DNA of 64,000 nucleotides, from assembly GCA_916613615.1 (NCBI GenBank), contig OU744735.1:40807468-40871467 (forward strand), in the 5' to 3' direction. Below the pieces are notes generated by a model. The model saw only the letters and a list, made by a program, of their open reading frames with translations, did no database searches and was not told the origin of the DNA. Position 1 is the stretch's first letter, and each line of letters starts with the position of its first letter. The position numbers and the translations under genes are program-made. Positions 12,458-25,149 of the stretch are shown here, one piece after another. The DNA is from Steromphala cineraria. Taxonomy: Eukaryota; Mollusca; Gastropoda; Trochida; Trochidae.

Positions 12458-13640
12458 ATTAGGTTCTTTCTCCGAAATAAATAATCCACGGCAGTTTGCT
12501 TGATTGATTTCGGTTTAACTAATAGGTTCTACATTAAGCAAGTTTCATTAACACTTTGAATAAAAGTTAATAGAATATTGAAACATACACATTTACCCAA
12601 TGATTAATTGATTATATACAGTAAATGTGTAGTTTGAGAGATATGCTTGGGACAAAATGACTTCATCAACTGTTAAGATAATGGACATTGGTTTTTGGTA
12701 AACAGAAAAAAATAAGTTTCATTAATAGATTTCTCAAATTTGTCATGATTATTCCTTATTGATCTGCTAGAATGGATTCTCTCCAAGATTAGCTTCGAGA
12801 ATTGATTACCTCTTAGTCATTGGTACATAGGATAACTTTGAAATCTAAGATGAAAAGCGAATGCAAGACAAATATCAAAAGGGAAAATCGACACACCAAA
12901 GTGATTAATTTGAAGATTTCATTTCATTTTGAACTATGAATATAAAACTCAAAAGTGGACGCAGGCCTGTCCCTTCCCCTTTTTGGTTGCTCAAATGTTA
13001 TATGCTTTTGTAGTTAAACAGCTGTTAAACTTAGGTTTTGTTCGATAAACATGTCAAAGATATTCCTTCAATAAACCCCAAAACTAAGCAAAATGAAATT
13101 TCATCATAGACAAAACATAACTATGCACCTTCGATGACTTCTGAAACTGTTGTTACCAAATAGGTTCAATATGTCAAAATATTACAAAGATTTATGGCAA
13201 AAACACACAAGGGATATATGGATCATATTGATTACAAATGACAGGTTTTGTTACATTTAGATATTTGAATATAATACCTGTCTGAGTTCATGAAGAAAAC
13301 CAATCTCTTCTTTATAAAATCCTAAGAAAGAAAGAAAGAAAGAAAGAAGTTTAAATTCATAGCCTATGTATGATAGTTCATAAAGATAACGTTGATAGGT
13401 TCGATAATATTTGAAAAATAAGCATCTGAACTATGAAATTGAGAGATAGTTACATAAAATTTCCCATATACACTTGTTTGCTCTGAAAACATTACTGTTA
13501 TTTGTACAACTCACTCTTTCATCCCCTGTAATTCAAAGCTTAATTTCTTTATAGCCCATGATTCAATTGCAACACAATAAAAGATGTTGTTTGTACCTGT
13601 ATTCTGAAATTTGCTGTACGGGTTTGTGATCAATATCTAT
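12458..13640. other. AT-rich intergenic with one microsatellite
   Basis: No coding or repeat homology noticed apart from the (AAAG)n run at 13324-13349. Confidence 0.4.
13324..13349. repeat. (AAAG)n microsatellite
   Basis: About six perfect tetranucleotide units. Confidence 0.9.
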
Positions 13641-13650
13641 TATAAAAGCG

Positions 13651-13816
13651 TTGATAACACCGTGTGCAAAAATTGCAGAGGCTGTAAATTGGCAGACAAT
13701 TGGTCGTCTGGGAGCAGGTCTTTCTTTCAAGGATATTTCAAGAAGAACTGGACGTCTTTACTCTACTCGTTTAGCCAGAAAACTTGCACAAACCAATGAT
13801 GTAATGAATCGCACGT
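13651..13816 (+). mobile_element. Tc1/mariner-like transposase helix-turn-helix relic
   Basis: The frame reads WQTIGRLGAGLSFKDISRRT followed by TGR and RLARKLAQTNDVMNRT. This is the layout of the N-terminal homeodomain-like HTH of Tc1/IS630/mariner transposases: IGxLxAGLSxxDISRRTGRSxxxVSRLxRKxxxTGDVxDR. The serines and valine that should follow TGR are lost in a short deletion and the family's GRP hook and catalytic DDE part are absent. Beyond 13816 unrelated repeat sequence begins, so only the DNA-binding head survives. Confidence 0.5.
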
Positions 13817-13819
13817 CTT

Positions 13820-14089
13820 TCCAAAAGTGGCCAAAGTGCCATGGTGACCTTGAAAATAAGGTCAAGGTCACCAAAAGTGACTGCTGTCTGCATAATCCCC
13901 CGATGTAGGGTGTGACTAAAGTTGAAAACATTTCCGTCCAACGGTTTATTACATATCGCGTTAACAAGAATCCGGACGTACGTACGGACAGGATTATAGT
14001 CGAATTATAGGACATACATGTAGGACAATTATAGCATAAACGGCACTGGAAGTAAACACAACAAAACAACACAACGTTGAAGGAGCTTT
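13820..14089. repeat. Molluscan dispersed repeat with ggtcaaggtcacc core
   Basis: Contains ccatggtgaccttgaa, ggtcaaggtcacc, tccgtccaacggtttatt and a gtacgtacgga run. The style matches dispersed repeats common in molluscs. The ggtcaaggtcacc/ggtgacctt parts form short inverted repeats. No protein. Confidence 0.45.
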
Positions 14090-14640
14090 TTTTGTTGGAA
14101 AGTGTAGAACCAATATAAAAAATGCTTGAATCAATAAGATTTTATATTTTTATATTCTTTCAAACGTCTTACATACTTAGCATAAGTCACTGTAAAAACT
14201 TTCCATCAAGTAATACTAAGATTTTTCTCAGGCGAGAGGCTTTCGCATTACAGTACTTCTAGTACTTCATTGGACAGTGCACGTTGTGTCACATCAGAAT
14301 TGAACCGTCAGGAGTTAGTCTAATAAACTATGTAGATAAATACAGTCAAGCTGTCAAGTTAGTCTTATCAACTATGTAGATAAACACAGTCAAGCTGTCA
14401 TTTATTAGCAAATTTAGGGAGAATGAAGATACTTTTATATCTTTCTAATGTACACTGAAATTATTGTCACGATAAATAAATATTTGTGAAGGCTATACCA
14501 ATAAAACATCAAATCTGTCTAAGCATTTGTGATCGTAGGGATAGAATGACAATTGAAGAGTCATTAATACTAATTAACCTATCATATCGTATTCATGAAA
14601 AGCAAAATACCACAATCATATAACTTCCATTAACAATCAA
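14090..14640 (+). repeat. Large duplication, third partial copy
   Basis: Diverged version of 5180-5640 and 11100-11530: shared blocks include gagaggctttcgcatta, ttggacagt, a gaaccgtc motif, accaataaaacatc and aagcatNtgtgatc. Orientation is the same as the other two copies. It carries its own 44-bp tandem duplication at 14313-14400. Confidence 0.65.
14313..14400. repeat. 44-bp tandem duplication
   Basis: Two adjacent 44-bp units (14313-14356 and 14357-14400), both containing actatgtagataaa and cagtcaagctgtca, differing at only a few positions. Confidence 0.9.
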
Positions 14641-15862
14641 TTATGTTAAGTTAAAAAGATAGGATGCTTCATGGGTAAATAGTTTGTAAGTTGAAAACTG
14701 TTTTACATTAAATATCAATTAATTTTACATCAGCAAAATTAATAAGAATGCAATGTATGTCATTGTCCAATATATCCTCTGTGTTAAGAATATGTAGAAG
14801 TAGTTCAATATTTGTATATTAGTTCAAAATTCGTGTGTCTGTCATATTATCTAAATCGAATACCAAAATATTTGACAGCAGCAAACTTGATATTTATTTA
14901 AAAAGAATATTTATCACGTTTAACAGTTAATTTCATTCACATGTATATTAACTTTGGGGAAAAGGTCAAATGCTTTTACTGACGTCAGCCTTTCAGCCTT
15001 GTCATTAACAATATAAGTGGGTTGAACCTATTTGGAAATTAAAGAAGGCGTATTTACGAAAAGTAACTAAGAAATACTTATTCTTTTTAGATCAGGTTTG
15101 AAGTTATGTATGTATTGGATGAAGTTTAAGTCAAAACAGTTTTCTAATGATGACATAAATACCAATGAGCGATCGAGTTTTCTTAGCTTTGGCTTCCAAA
15201 TTGTAGAATAAAGTACAACTGACATTTTCCGATAAGAACTCTTTCTAGTAAACCTCACCAGTGTCCTCACGTCACAAATCATAAGGCATGCATGTCACTT
15301 GCTCAGTTCACCCTCAATATAAACACACCGAAAGGCAGATATCATCTATATTATCAATGATCATATGCTTGATCATATGAAAACATCTGTTTGATTTGTT
15401 TATTGTTCCTCAATCATTCCCAATTATTAACTCGCTAGCATTTACTTCTACTAATCTCTGTATAAAGGTCACATGATGCTAAGCTAATGATGAAATAATG
15501 ACTAAGGACTAACAGCAGATGGGTCCCAGTTTGATTCAACATCAAGACCGAACTAATCCGATCTAATTATCTTTGCTCTCGGCACAAACACATTATATAA
15601 GAGTAGTACTAATCTAAAAGGCTACTTTCAATGTCAGAATAGGACTATGAGAGACGTATATCGTACAATATTGTGCATTTAAATAGAACAACAGCTCATA
15701 TAAAGATACAAAGGATGAAATATGAAAGTACATATTGATTAAATTCCATATAAAATTATAAACGTGCTAAAAATACATGTATGGAAATAGTAATGAATTA
15801 CTTTGAATACCAGTAAAAAGATAAAAGATTAACATGAAATTACAATTATTCGTTCGAGTTTG
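14641..15862. other. AT-rich intergenic
   Basis: No coding region or repeat recognised. Open frames here are short and without motifs. Confidence 0.4.
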
Positions 15863-16209
15863 AAAGAGGAAGTAGAACGTTTGTATGGGAAATATAAGAT
15901 GATGTCAATAAAATGAAAATAAATGGTTCCAATTGAAAGTTAATGTATTAAAAATTCACTGAGCAGTAATAAATCAAAGATGTAATGTTAAGTTTAGCTA
16001 TGCGATTCGTTTTCTTACAAAAAATTAATTAAAGATGTTTACACAGAAATGGCCGCCAATGGACTTTGTTATTCTTTATAACTTGTTCTCTGACTTGGCA
16101 TGATTGCTCTGTGTAATGAGATTTTTGACACTATCAAAATAATTCATTTAGCATTAACGTAATTTAGAATAAAGAATTTAGAAAAAAACACTTTCTTCTG
16201 TCCCTTTAA
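15863..16209 (-). mobile_element. TTAA-type TIR element (MITE family A), diverged copy
   Basis: Reverse-orientation copy of the family at 21741. The left end aaagaggaagtagaacgt and right end ctgtccctttaa are decayed versions of the TIR, and the internal landmark aatggccgccaatgga (reverse of tccattggcggccatt) is intact. Confidence 0.75.
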
Positions 16210-16337
16210 AAGATGTCATATGTTTGTTTTAGTTAAGTCCTTATTACGACTAAAAATGCAATAATTGTCTAAATAACTCGTGCGACTCAGTTTTACGCAC
16301 AACATCTTGCACTAATGTTTTTTTTCCCCTTGGTTGT

Positions 16338-16600
16338 TTATCTAAAATGCATTTCATTTTCTACTCCTTGGTTGCATAAAGGACAATATCTTTTTTCTTT
16401 CTCGATAGCTGTTTTCCTCCCCTCATTGATGATTAAACTTAGCAAACCCAAGCGATATTTTATAAATGATTTTCTTAAATGATATGAAGTTATTATTGAT
16501 AAATATATTTCTGGCTGAAGTAAGATTTTGAAGGTCCTGTAATATTCATATGTAAAATAAGTTATACTTTTAGATCTACTTTCCGCAAGCTGTGACAAGT
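16338..16600 (-). mobile_element. LINE C-terminal domain relic
   Basis: The minus frame ends RKSFIKYRLGLLSLI, then INEGRKTAIEKEKRYCPLC, then NQGVENEMHF. This is the C-terminal zinc-knuckle-like tail found after the reverse transcriptase in many bivalve LINEs: an RxGxxxL..E.GR helix, CxxC, and an ENE-HF stretch normally followed by a final LxxC. The last cysteine is lost because the copy ends at 16338. No upstream RT motifs are seen. Confidence 0.65.
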
Positions 16601-18996
16601 CAAATTATTTGAAAACGGTTGTTGTTCATAACAAAAGATAGTGAATGTAATATAACTGTGCCTATAGTATTAGATTGTGATAAATGAAAAAAAGTAAAGC
16701 CTCCGTAAAGATAAAGTAAAAAACAAAGAAGAAAAAATAGTATCTCCGATTAAAAAAAGGTATCTGGATGTTAGATTTTAATGAGTATGCTAAGACAAGA
16801 TGCTGTAATAAGACAATAATTCAGCTAATTCTGAATACTTGCTTCGTATCTACGGACGCCCTATTGTTTAACAACGAAGAGTATGACGGAATTGTAGTCG
16901 TCTGATACGCCCGCTGACAGTCACTGCATACACAGCTAATTGGATGAAAGATAGGTGAAGGTAGGTAAAAAAAATCTCTTTGGGCCAACCTTGTATCCAG
17001 GGTCCACAATTATAATTAGGTTACGTTGACTCTGGATTATCGAGGATGATAGTAGTCCTGTCTGAAGGAGACCCTGCTGCGGGTGTGTGTAGGAGATCTT
17101 TGATGTTACATATTAAAACACTAGTTATGAAGCGAGGTTAACCTTCGTATATGCCATTTGTCAATTTATAGTACCATGTTTACAATTGACAGACTGGAGG
17201 AAAAGTCAAATAAACCTTTTTGGCAGTTTTACTTTTAACTTCTTACTACATTACATTGTAATGGACAAATAATATTTCATTATTTTCAATTTATTTTTAT
17301 TGTATTCTGAATGTATCTGCCGCGAGGAAACTGTACTTATTTTCAGATGTCAAAACACTTACAGCTTAACAGATGTGTGCTGAACATATCTATGTATGAA
17401 ACCATTCGTGAACGTTGTATATCTACATGTTACTGTATCATGTGTTATGTGACTTTTGGTTCTTTTCCAGGTTCTATCAGTTATGCAGTGCTTTGTCAAA
17501 AGCGTTTGGTAAAGATAATACAAAAATGAACAATCTTATTATATATTATCAAGTCTTATCATTTATGAAAACATGACTTTAATTGACTAGATTCCCTTGA
17601 GGTGTAATTTGTACACACACAACTTGGAGTTACACCATTTCATTAACAAACACAAGTTTGATCATGTAAATAACCGATAGCAATAAAGATTGCAAAACAT
17701 GTATTGCATATTTCTCCCAAAGACAACCATTGAGCTTGTAATACCTTTTGAAAGATAAAGCCTCAATCATCCAGATTAATTAGTTTTCTTAATAACCCTT
17801 CGTTGTGCTAATGGACTATAATTATTTGTAAATGTTATCATAGTTTCTTCAGCGTTTGGGTCAACACGAGATTTGACACCACAGGAAGTTCATTATTGAT
17901 GGCAAACAAAGGGTGACCCAATGGATCAATATGCAGCAAAAGATAACAACCTTGTGTTTTCTCAACAATCCTTTTCAGTTTCACATCTTTTCAAATCTTC
18001 AAGTCCTGTTCTTACTCTACAAAACACATTTTACAAAGATTGCACAGATCAAGTTCAAACAATTTTGGAAAGTTACCATCCGAAAACAAATATGCGGGTT
18101 TTAAATATTATATATTTCACCTGTATGGCAATCTACTTTATTCATTTAATCATGTGTTTTATCACATTATGGATCAATTAAATGCAAATATACTAAACCG
18201 AACAACAGTTACGTTGAAACAACTACTTGTTATTCACAGACGTTCGGCCTGTTAATGATAACTTTCATTTGCTATGAAGGAAAACACTAAATGGTAAAAG
18301 AACAACCTGAATGCACAAGGGGTAAAATTCATAATCCCATTCTGATATTGATTTGATAATTGATACACACAATACCTCTCTCGTTTCGAAGTTATCAGTA
18401 GTTTATGACTATCAGTAGTTCTGGGATGACGTCGGAGGTCTCAGTTGAACATCTTATCTGTAAGCAGCTTCCTGTTGTTGAGTATGCGAATATAGCATTC
18501 AAACAGCCCCCTACTGTTCTTTTCTTTCTAAGCCTTGGCAAATACTTTTTTAATTCTCCTTAAAAGTTTTATATGTTTCTGATGTTCAACGAATCTTTAT
18601 TGGTAAAGACACGTTCTCCCCAGTTTTAGCCATCCACAGTCTTTTACTCTTAATTGCTTCAAAATCATTGAAGTTACAGTGTCCATATGTGTATATCAGC
18701 AAAGGATAAATGTTTAATGTATTAATTTTTACTCTTGTCCTCCGTTGTCTATAAAAGTTAAATATCTTAATGTTTACTTTAGTCCTCACATGAATAGAAT
18801 TAAAATCCTTTTTTTACGATGACCTCTATGTTTTAATCAAAATTTGAAATCAAATGTTTAAATATTTACTCAAAAGTTTTTCCAAACTTTTTTGTCTACA
18901 GTTTTTGTAAAATCCCTAGAATATATGAGTTCACATTTTTACGCCTTGAAATTTTTTCAAAGTCAAATGTACATTTCTGATGCAAGCTATAGAATG
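16601..18996. other. Intergenic; weak open frames at 16821-17105
   Basis: The least AT-rich part is 16821-17105, where two minus-strand frames stay open together (one ends in TIILDNPEST at about 17033), but splice signals and family motifs are lacking, and the same stretch may be a dispersed repeat. Overlapping plus-strand frames at 17913-18255 shadow one another and are not supported. The remainder shows nothing. Confidence 0.35.
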
Positions 18997-18998
18997 TA

Positions 18999-19499
18999 AA
19001 CTCACGGGCAGTTGGTTTCAATTTTACAACGATTTTAAATATATATGACGCATTTGATTATGGAATCATCAACATTAATCATATCTACAATATTTCATAT
19101 GAATTGATCGTTGATTGATTCATTTTTTGTTAAGGTATCTTTGTTTAAAGAAGACCGGGGTAAAAAATGAAATTTACACCAACATGACCCCTACCATGTT
19201 AAAAAGGGTGTAAATGAGTGGAAAACAAGGTTTGTTTTGTGATTTCTTAGTAAAATATAGCTTATATATCGATGGCCATTTGCTGTTTATTAAAATTAAT
19301 TTTCAAAAAAACAATAATTAAAAATTTCAATTTTCCCAAAAAAACATCAAACACGTCTAGAAGTATTCTTTGATTGATAACTAAAGGCTTGCACTGTTCT
19401 GTTTTAGCGTACGACGTCTAAAAATGAAAATATTTGTAATTGAAAATTATGTATATGATGAAATCATGAAAGGTGAAACCATTCTTTTGCCCGTGAGTT
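18999..19499. mobile_element. TA-flanked TIR element (mariner-like MITE candidate)
   Basis: The ends are inverted copies: aactcacgggca then ggtttca on the left (from 18999) and tgaaacc then tgcccgtgagtt on the right (to 19499), with a TA dinucleotide on each side (18997-18998 and 19500-19501). The interior is non-coding. TA flanks with short TIRs are typical of Tc1/mariner-derived non-autonomous elements. A near copy of the right end (cttttgctcgtgagttt) occurs twice near 30.8 and 31.0 kb. Confidence 0.6.
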
Positions 19500-20050
19500 T
19501 AGCTCACTTTGGTCTTGATTTGTTTAAGATACAATATTTATCTAGTTTATGTCCTCCCCTATTCATACTTTAAATGATATTAAAAGAAATCAAATAACTG
19601 AAAAAGGACGCGTTTTTTTCTTAAAGTTTTCAGACTGTAACGTTAGTAACAACCTACTATTCTTACGCTTTCGTTCATGACTGTTATTGTGGATTGCACA
19701 GTTCACATTCTAGTGAGAGTTGCAGGTTTATTCTTACCCAAGCGGGCAGGTTATGCCGGGTATTAAAGTTTGCATAATGGTCATGGGAATTACAGTTTTT
19801 CTAAAAATAACTCGCATTTTGATTGGTTGACGGAACTATTTTGCATCCATTCATGATTCGCTTGGATCTTCTAATTCAGTTGAGAGATATAGATGAAAGA
19901 GCTTATACTTAAATTGCGAAAGTCACACATTACTACAATAATTTTAATGGGAAATCAATACCTTCTGATGTTTTCTTTGCCGTAAATACAAGTTTAAAAC
20001 TTCAAGGCGGCGCTAGACGGGAGAGTCGCCGACCGAACTGCCCTTACGTC
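19500..20050. other. Intergenic, upstream of CRE array
   Basis: Contains a gattggttgac (inverted CCAAT-like) motif at about 19829. No gene seen. Confidence 0.35.
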
Positions 20051-20059
20051 ATAGCTCTA

Positions 20060-20095
20060 TGACGTCATTAATCATGACGTCAAACAGTGACGTCA
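20060..20095. promoter_or_regulatory. Array of three palindromic CRE sites
   Basis: The full CREB/ATF palindrome TGACGTCA occurs at 20060-20067, 20075-20082 and 20088-20095, with a partial site (tacgtcat) just upstream at 20045. Three exact 8-mers within 36 bp are not expected by chance in AT-rich DNA. No gene start is visible nearby, so activity as a promoter is unproven. Confidence 0.6.
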
Positions 20096-20396
20096 TACAT
20101 TCCTCACTAGGTTTGTCAAACGTATCGAAAGCTTACGACGTCTTACTTATTCTTTCCGGTTGTGCGCAGTCAATAAAAACGATTTTTTAATGATATGAGA
20201 CAATAATGTGTTTGATATAATGTGACAACCATATAATAAACTATTTCAAATTAGGTCGTGAGTTGCGAACTACTTAGAGCCGCCCATCCTGAAGTAGTGA
20301 CGAAAATTATGAATGGCGTATGAGTACAAAGCGTAGTTTTTTAACGTTTCTCTTTTCCCCCCGTTTTTACGCATCAAAATTATCTTGGGTAAGAAA

Positions 20397-20544
20397 AAGA
20401 ATAACCAACTCGATGCTCAGAATTACGGATTATCTGTCCCTCGTGAATTATTGTGTCAAACTCCTCGCTGAAGCTCGGAGTTTATCACAATAATTAACTC
20501 AGGACAGATAATCCGTAATTCCTCGCAACTCGTTGATTATTCTT
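20397..20544. repeat. 148-bp near-perfect hairpin
   Basis: Left arm from aagaataacc (20397) pairs with right arm ending ttattctt (20544). Long matched parts include aattacggattatctgtcc (20421-20439) with its complement ending at 20520, and aaactcc with ggagttt near the centre. The loop is only a few bases around 20467-20476. A transcript would fold as a long stem. Confidence 0.85.
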
Positions 20545-21740
20545 ATATTATCACACACATTGCTGATAGTGACGTACGCTATAACATGTTTTCATGTTGC
20601 AAATAATAACATTTTGGGCACTTTTACCTGTAAAAAGAAAAAATGAATAATTCTGTCCATACATTTTTAATACCTTGTTATTTTAACATCTTTAAGAGTT
20701 ATATATATTTATCTAGTAATAAAGAAAAGAAAAACCAAGTCAAATGTCCGTTTGTTCTTAAGCAGGAATTAACTGATGCCATATCATGACTACTACTGTC
20801 GCATTTATCTTGAAACATAACACAGACCAACATCTATTTGATACATTGCATTTTTATGGGCGTCTTATAAAGAACAGAGACCACAACATACTTCAGGTCT
20901 ATGGTATTTTTGACTTCCTATCATATTTCGCATCTACATTTTATTTTGGAAAACATAAAACAATAGTGTATTATAATAACATGTTATTTCAAAACAATAA
21001 ATCTCTTTAAGTGAACTGTATATTTGGGTTGAGATTAAGTGAAGGAAAATATTAAAGTGTCTTAATAATGAACATATTCATAAATATGATAATCTCTAAG
21101 TGAGAGATCATGTACATTGTAAATATTGTACTTCTGTCCAGAATTGTTTACTGTTTCTGGTAAATTTCCATTTAAAAAAAACGTTTAGTATGAAGTAGTT
21201 TTATATTTCTATTGTAAACAAGGTTATAGAATGAAAGGTCGAACATAGTGAAATATTATCCAGACTTTCTTAGCAGACAATACAGGAGTCTTGTTGGTCA
21301 CATGACCAGTCAACATGAACACTGGACCACAGGCCCCTGTGTCATTAAAAGTTCCAAATTGTTGTCGCTGCCAAAAAAATGAAAAAAAAGGTTTGAGACG
21401 ACCCCTCGATTTCAACACTTTAAAGAAGGCTGATGACCTTTGAGCCCTTGATACGGTCACACCCCTCCTTCTTGCAGCCAATTTGTGCCTATATGGTTAC
21501 TAGGAGCGTGAAAATCGGGTTTCCTTCGATTTGCGGAGATTACAACAAACTAATAGCAGGTTCCATGAGTGATGAGCGAAAGTATATCATCCAAGAATAT
21601 GTTGACACAAAGTTTCAATCAATTGCATGTCACGTAAGCATAGCAGTCGACAAAATGCCATGGAGGTAGGAACACGGAACCAGCTTCTTTACACTATGTA
21701 ACGGAGAAGATGTTGAGATCGAGAGAACGATTGGGGATCT
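20545..21740. other. Intergenic with dispersed repeat
   Basis: A stretch at about 21320-21425 (with ccacaggcccctgtgtcat) resembles 24170-24295 and looks like a dispersed repeat. A possible small exon at 21559-21667 (SMSDERKYIIQEYVDTKF between an ag acceptor and a gtagga donor) was judged too weak to call. Confidence 0.35.
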
Positions 21741-22099
21741 TTAAAGGGGCAGTAGTACGTTTTTTGAAATTTTATATTTCAAATATTTCTATGATAATTG
21801 TAAGTTAATGCTAAATGTATTATTTTGACAGGGTCAAAAATCTTATTTCACCAAACAATCATCCATAGTCAGAGGACAAAGTATGAAGATTCACATAAAA
21901 TCCATTGGCGGCCATTTTGAATGAACACCTTTAATTGATTTTGTGTAAGAAAAAAGAATTGCATGGCTTAACTTTACGTTGTTTATTAAATTATTACTGC
22001 TTCATTCAGTATAAATACATTGTTTAATTGGAACCATACATTTTCATTTTCCTGACATCACTTTATATTCCTCCTAAACACGTGCTACTGTCCCATTAA
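21741..22099 (+). mobile_element. TTAA-type TIR element (MITE family A), copy
   Basis: About 359 bp, left end ttaaaggggcagtagtacgt, right end its inverted form acgtgctactgtcccattaa. Internal landmarks agtcagaggacaaagt and tccattggcggccatt recur in the other copies. TTAA at both tips suggests insertion at TTAA, as for piggyBac or Kolobok relatives. Non-coding. Confidence 0.85.
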
Positions 22100-22364
22100 T
22101 GACCCAGGGCCTGTGATACTTCGTCCATTGCCCTAAGATTAATGTATCATGTGCGAAATAGATCAATGCAATATCCATCCACAATCAACGTTGTCTATTG
22201 TTCAGGCACTGTCATAAAGTTATTGAACAAAAATGAACTTGAAACGTCCGTTGCTACAGTTTCCTCAGGATATCCGTTATCGATAATAATACTTTAAATA
22301 TTTTCTAGGTGTAGGTAAATATGCCTCAAACATAGCTATTTGAGGCGAAACTGGACGCCATTGT

Positions 22365-22995
22365 ATGTTTATACAGAGCCAAATGAGAGCTATAAAATAT
22401 TGGTTTAATTATTACATAAGGAAGATCACAGATATCCCAAACAATGTTATTATTTCTTTAAAAAAACTAGATGAGCAAGGTAAACAAAGTTGGGTGTCTG
22501 ATGTTAGAAACTGTTTGACTACAAATGTTACTTCCTGTGTTTGGGTCTGTCAAAATGTTGGTGATGTAAATAAATTAATGTCTCAATTTCAGGAAAGACT
22601 AAAAGATATTGCGCCACAGAATTGGATTCCAAATTGTCTGCTTCACATTATTTATCACATTATGTAAATTTAGAATAATAAAGAATAATAAAATTTTAAT
22701 GTATATATGTTTATGTAAAAATCAACAAGATGTCCCAAAAAGTGTAAATATTGTAATAAGGGCGCTATAGAAAATGAACATGAAGATGTATATGCAGGTT
22801 GTCTTTCTCTAACAGGTATTTAAAATTGTCAAAATGAAAATGTTATCAAGTTAACCTCTGTATACCATTATAAATTATTTAGATTAAGAATCACGTGACC
22901 AGTAAATTGATTAATATTGTAAACTTCATTGTAACATAGGCCACATGGCCCGCATTACTGAATAAAAATATGTCTGTATGTCTGTCTGTATGAAA
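22365..22995 (+). mobile_element. LINE 3' end relic
   Basis: The first 100 codons include MRAIKYWFNYYIRKI and EQGKQSWVSDVRN, the post-RT region of bivalve LINEs. After frame breaks the sequence KKCKYCNKGAIENEHE at about 22740-22785 is the CxxC zinc-knuckle tail, comparable to the relic at 16338-16600. The 3' end reads aataaaaatatgtctgtatg followed by short tctg repeats, a typical LINE terminus. Confidence 0.65.
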
Positions 22996-25149
22996 TCATT
23001 CTTCCAAATTATTCAATAATACAAAACACACAACAAAAAAACCATTGATAAATCCAACAAAATATAATTTACCCGTTGTAAATATAATTGTTAAGACACT
23101 GTCTGTCATCTTAACAGTGATCATTTTCTGTACTTAACTCTTAGCTGAAGCTTGCCAGTTAATCAATATGAATCACAGACATCATTATCGAACCACCAGA
23201 AATAAATCTTCCTGACAAGAACAACTAGCCTTTGGCCAATTGGAAATAAAACTGTCAAGCGACAATACTGCAAGCAAGCCAAATGAAAAGAAACATATGT
23301 CTTGAAAAGATCTTATCTTCATGTGATGCATGCTTTCCTGAATGAAATTAGTCGTTGATCTGTAGGCAGGTGGTGTTGATAGACAAGCAATCTCCCGAAC
23401 ATGGACAAGGGGATTCGCAAGAGATAACCATGGACAGAATACTGATTTATTTGACACAGAGGGAGAAGAAGATAAAATACCTCTGCTTATCTTGAGATGC
23501 CATGCAGCAGGGTCGATAGGATTACCCTCCTGTGTTATCATTTTGACACTGTCAAAATTCAAACAAAAAGTATTTTTTAACACAAATAGCATTGAATGTG
23601 TTGCAGCTTCGTTTTCGACCAAACGTTTAGGCTCTCACTATAACCAGGTCATGACCTTTCATTTCCATTCGCACTATAGTGCAAACAGAAATAAAGATAC
23701 ATTGTTTTTTGCCGATCATTTTTTTAATTGGGACAGTTTCCATTATCATATTCATACAAATGATTTTTCAAAACCTGTGTTAATTTTTGTGTTTAAAATT
23801 GTCCGCAATATATCAGTGTCAGGGGAGATAGTTTTGATAGTTTTAATTTTGATACTTAAATTTTCGGGTTCTACGAGATCTTATCTTATCTCACTTTTAA
23901 AGTTTAAAGTTTAAAGCACATACGGGCCAGATGGTGACGAACTTTGAATGCAAAAATATTTATTTTGTAGGCAATTATGAAGTGTACAGGTCATGAACTG
24001 AAAACGGCTGGTGATGTGCGTGAACATGTATGCGGGGGATGTATGATTTGTAAATTTCTAATCATTATTACAATATAATGTGCGGTTAACTAAATGAATA
24101 CGCTGCATGTGCTAGTTTTCTCAATGGTCGGGGCCATTGATGATCGGCTGAAATATCAAAGTAAGGAATATGCACTGTAGGGCACAGGCCCCCGGGTCAT
24201 AATAAATCCCAAATCGTTCAATTTGCACACACACAAAAAAAAACCAAAAATATGGGACGTCTCTTTTTTTTCAACTTAAACATCAAGGCATTGAATTAAA
24301 GCAGTCGTCCAATGGTTTTAGTTTTTTTGTCAAGACAAGAACAATTTGAGATCTGTAATGACCAAGAGTCCTGTGCTGTTAAACTATATTGAGCAGGTCG
24401 TTGATATCAAGTGCTTTGACCTGACTTCAATACAATAATATTAATTTTGGAAATATTTCCCTCTTGAGACTATGAATACAATATTCATCCAGATACAGAA
24501 TTGGCAAATATGAAAAGATCTCTTGGGCAATCACTTCAGGACAAAATAATATCATAAATATAATGCCTGGTTATAACTTTATATGCATTTATTCATTCAA
24601 TGTTTTAGTGTGTATCAAGAAGAAATATGATGTGTTTTCAATCAAGTATGTTGGATATGAGATCAAATGAAGCACTTACATATATTGACATTACGGAACA
24701 AAATGGACAACAATCGCTCTAGGTAATCAGTTCAATTTAATGCCGTTCATGTCGAGCCTGGTTTTAACTCACAGGTGCTGTTTATTGCAATGTAACTAGA
24801 CAATGAGATTTCAATCCTTAATTTTTATAAATCCAAAAGTGCACAAGTTAGTCAGTTGAAATTCTTGGGAACCCAACCTCAAACATTGAAACATCATTTC
24901 TAAAATCATTGAAAACATTCTCTAATTTGATTGACCTTCAATGATTCAGCAAGTATTGACAGTATGAATCAAAGAATATTTTGAAACAACAGTCTCTCAT
25001 AGAAACCTTACTTTTTATTACTTGATATAGAGTATAAAAGTTATTCACAGTGAACAAAAATTGCATCTGTAAATGGATGTAATAAACTTTGTTTAGTCGC
25101 TGTTAACTATAAAAAAACAACTAATCAGTTAAAAGGAAGTTTAAAAGGG
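22996..25149. other. Downstream region of the hydrolase gene; unassigned open frame
   Basis: A 145-codon minus-strand frame (23185-23622) overlaps a 140-codon plus-strand frame (23492-23914). Neither shows a domain, signal peptide or splice context, and at least one must be a shadow, so no gene is called. A dispersed repeat piece lies at about 24170-24295. The rest is AT-rich. Confidence 0.35.

Noticed and set aside
13820..13900. tcaaggtca motifs as ERR/FTZ-F1 nuclear-receptor sites
   Set aside because: They belong to a dispersed molluscan repeat in which ggtcaaggtcacc is part of the repeat itself, so they say nothing about local regulation.
21559..21667. Possible small exon between an ag acceptor and a gtagga donor
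   Set aside because: Weak polypyrimidine tract, no partner exon in phase and no recognised motif.
23185..23914. 145- and 140-codon overlapping frames on opposite strands
   Set aside because: No domain, signal peptide, splice signals or family resemblance; mutual overlap makes both doubtful.
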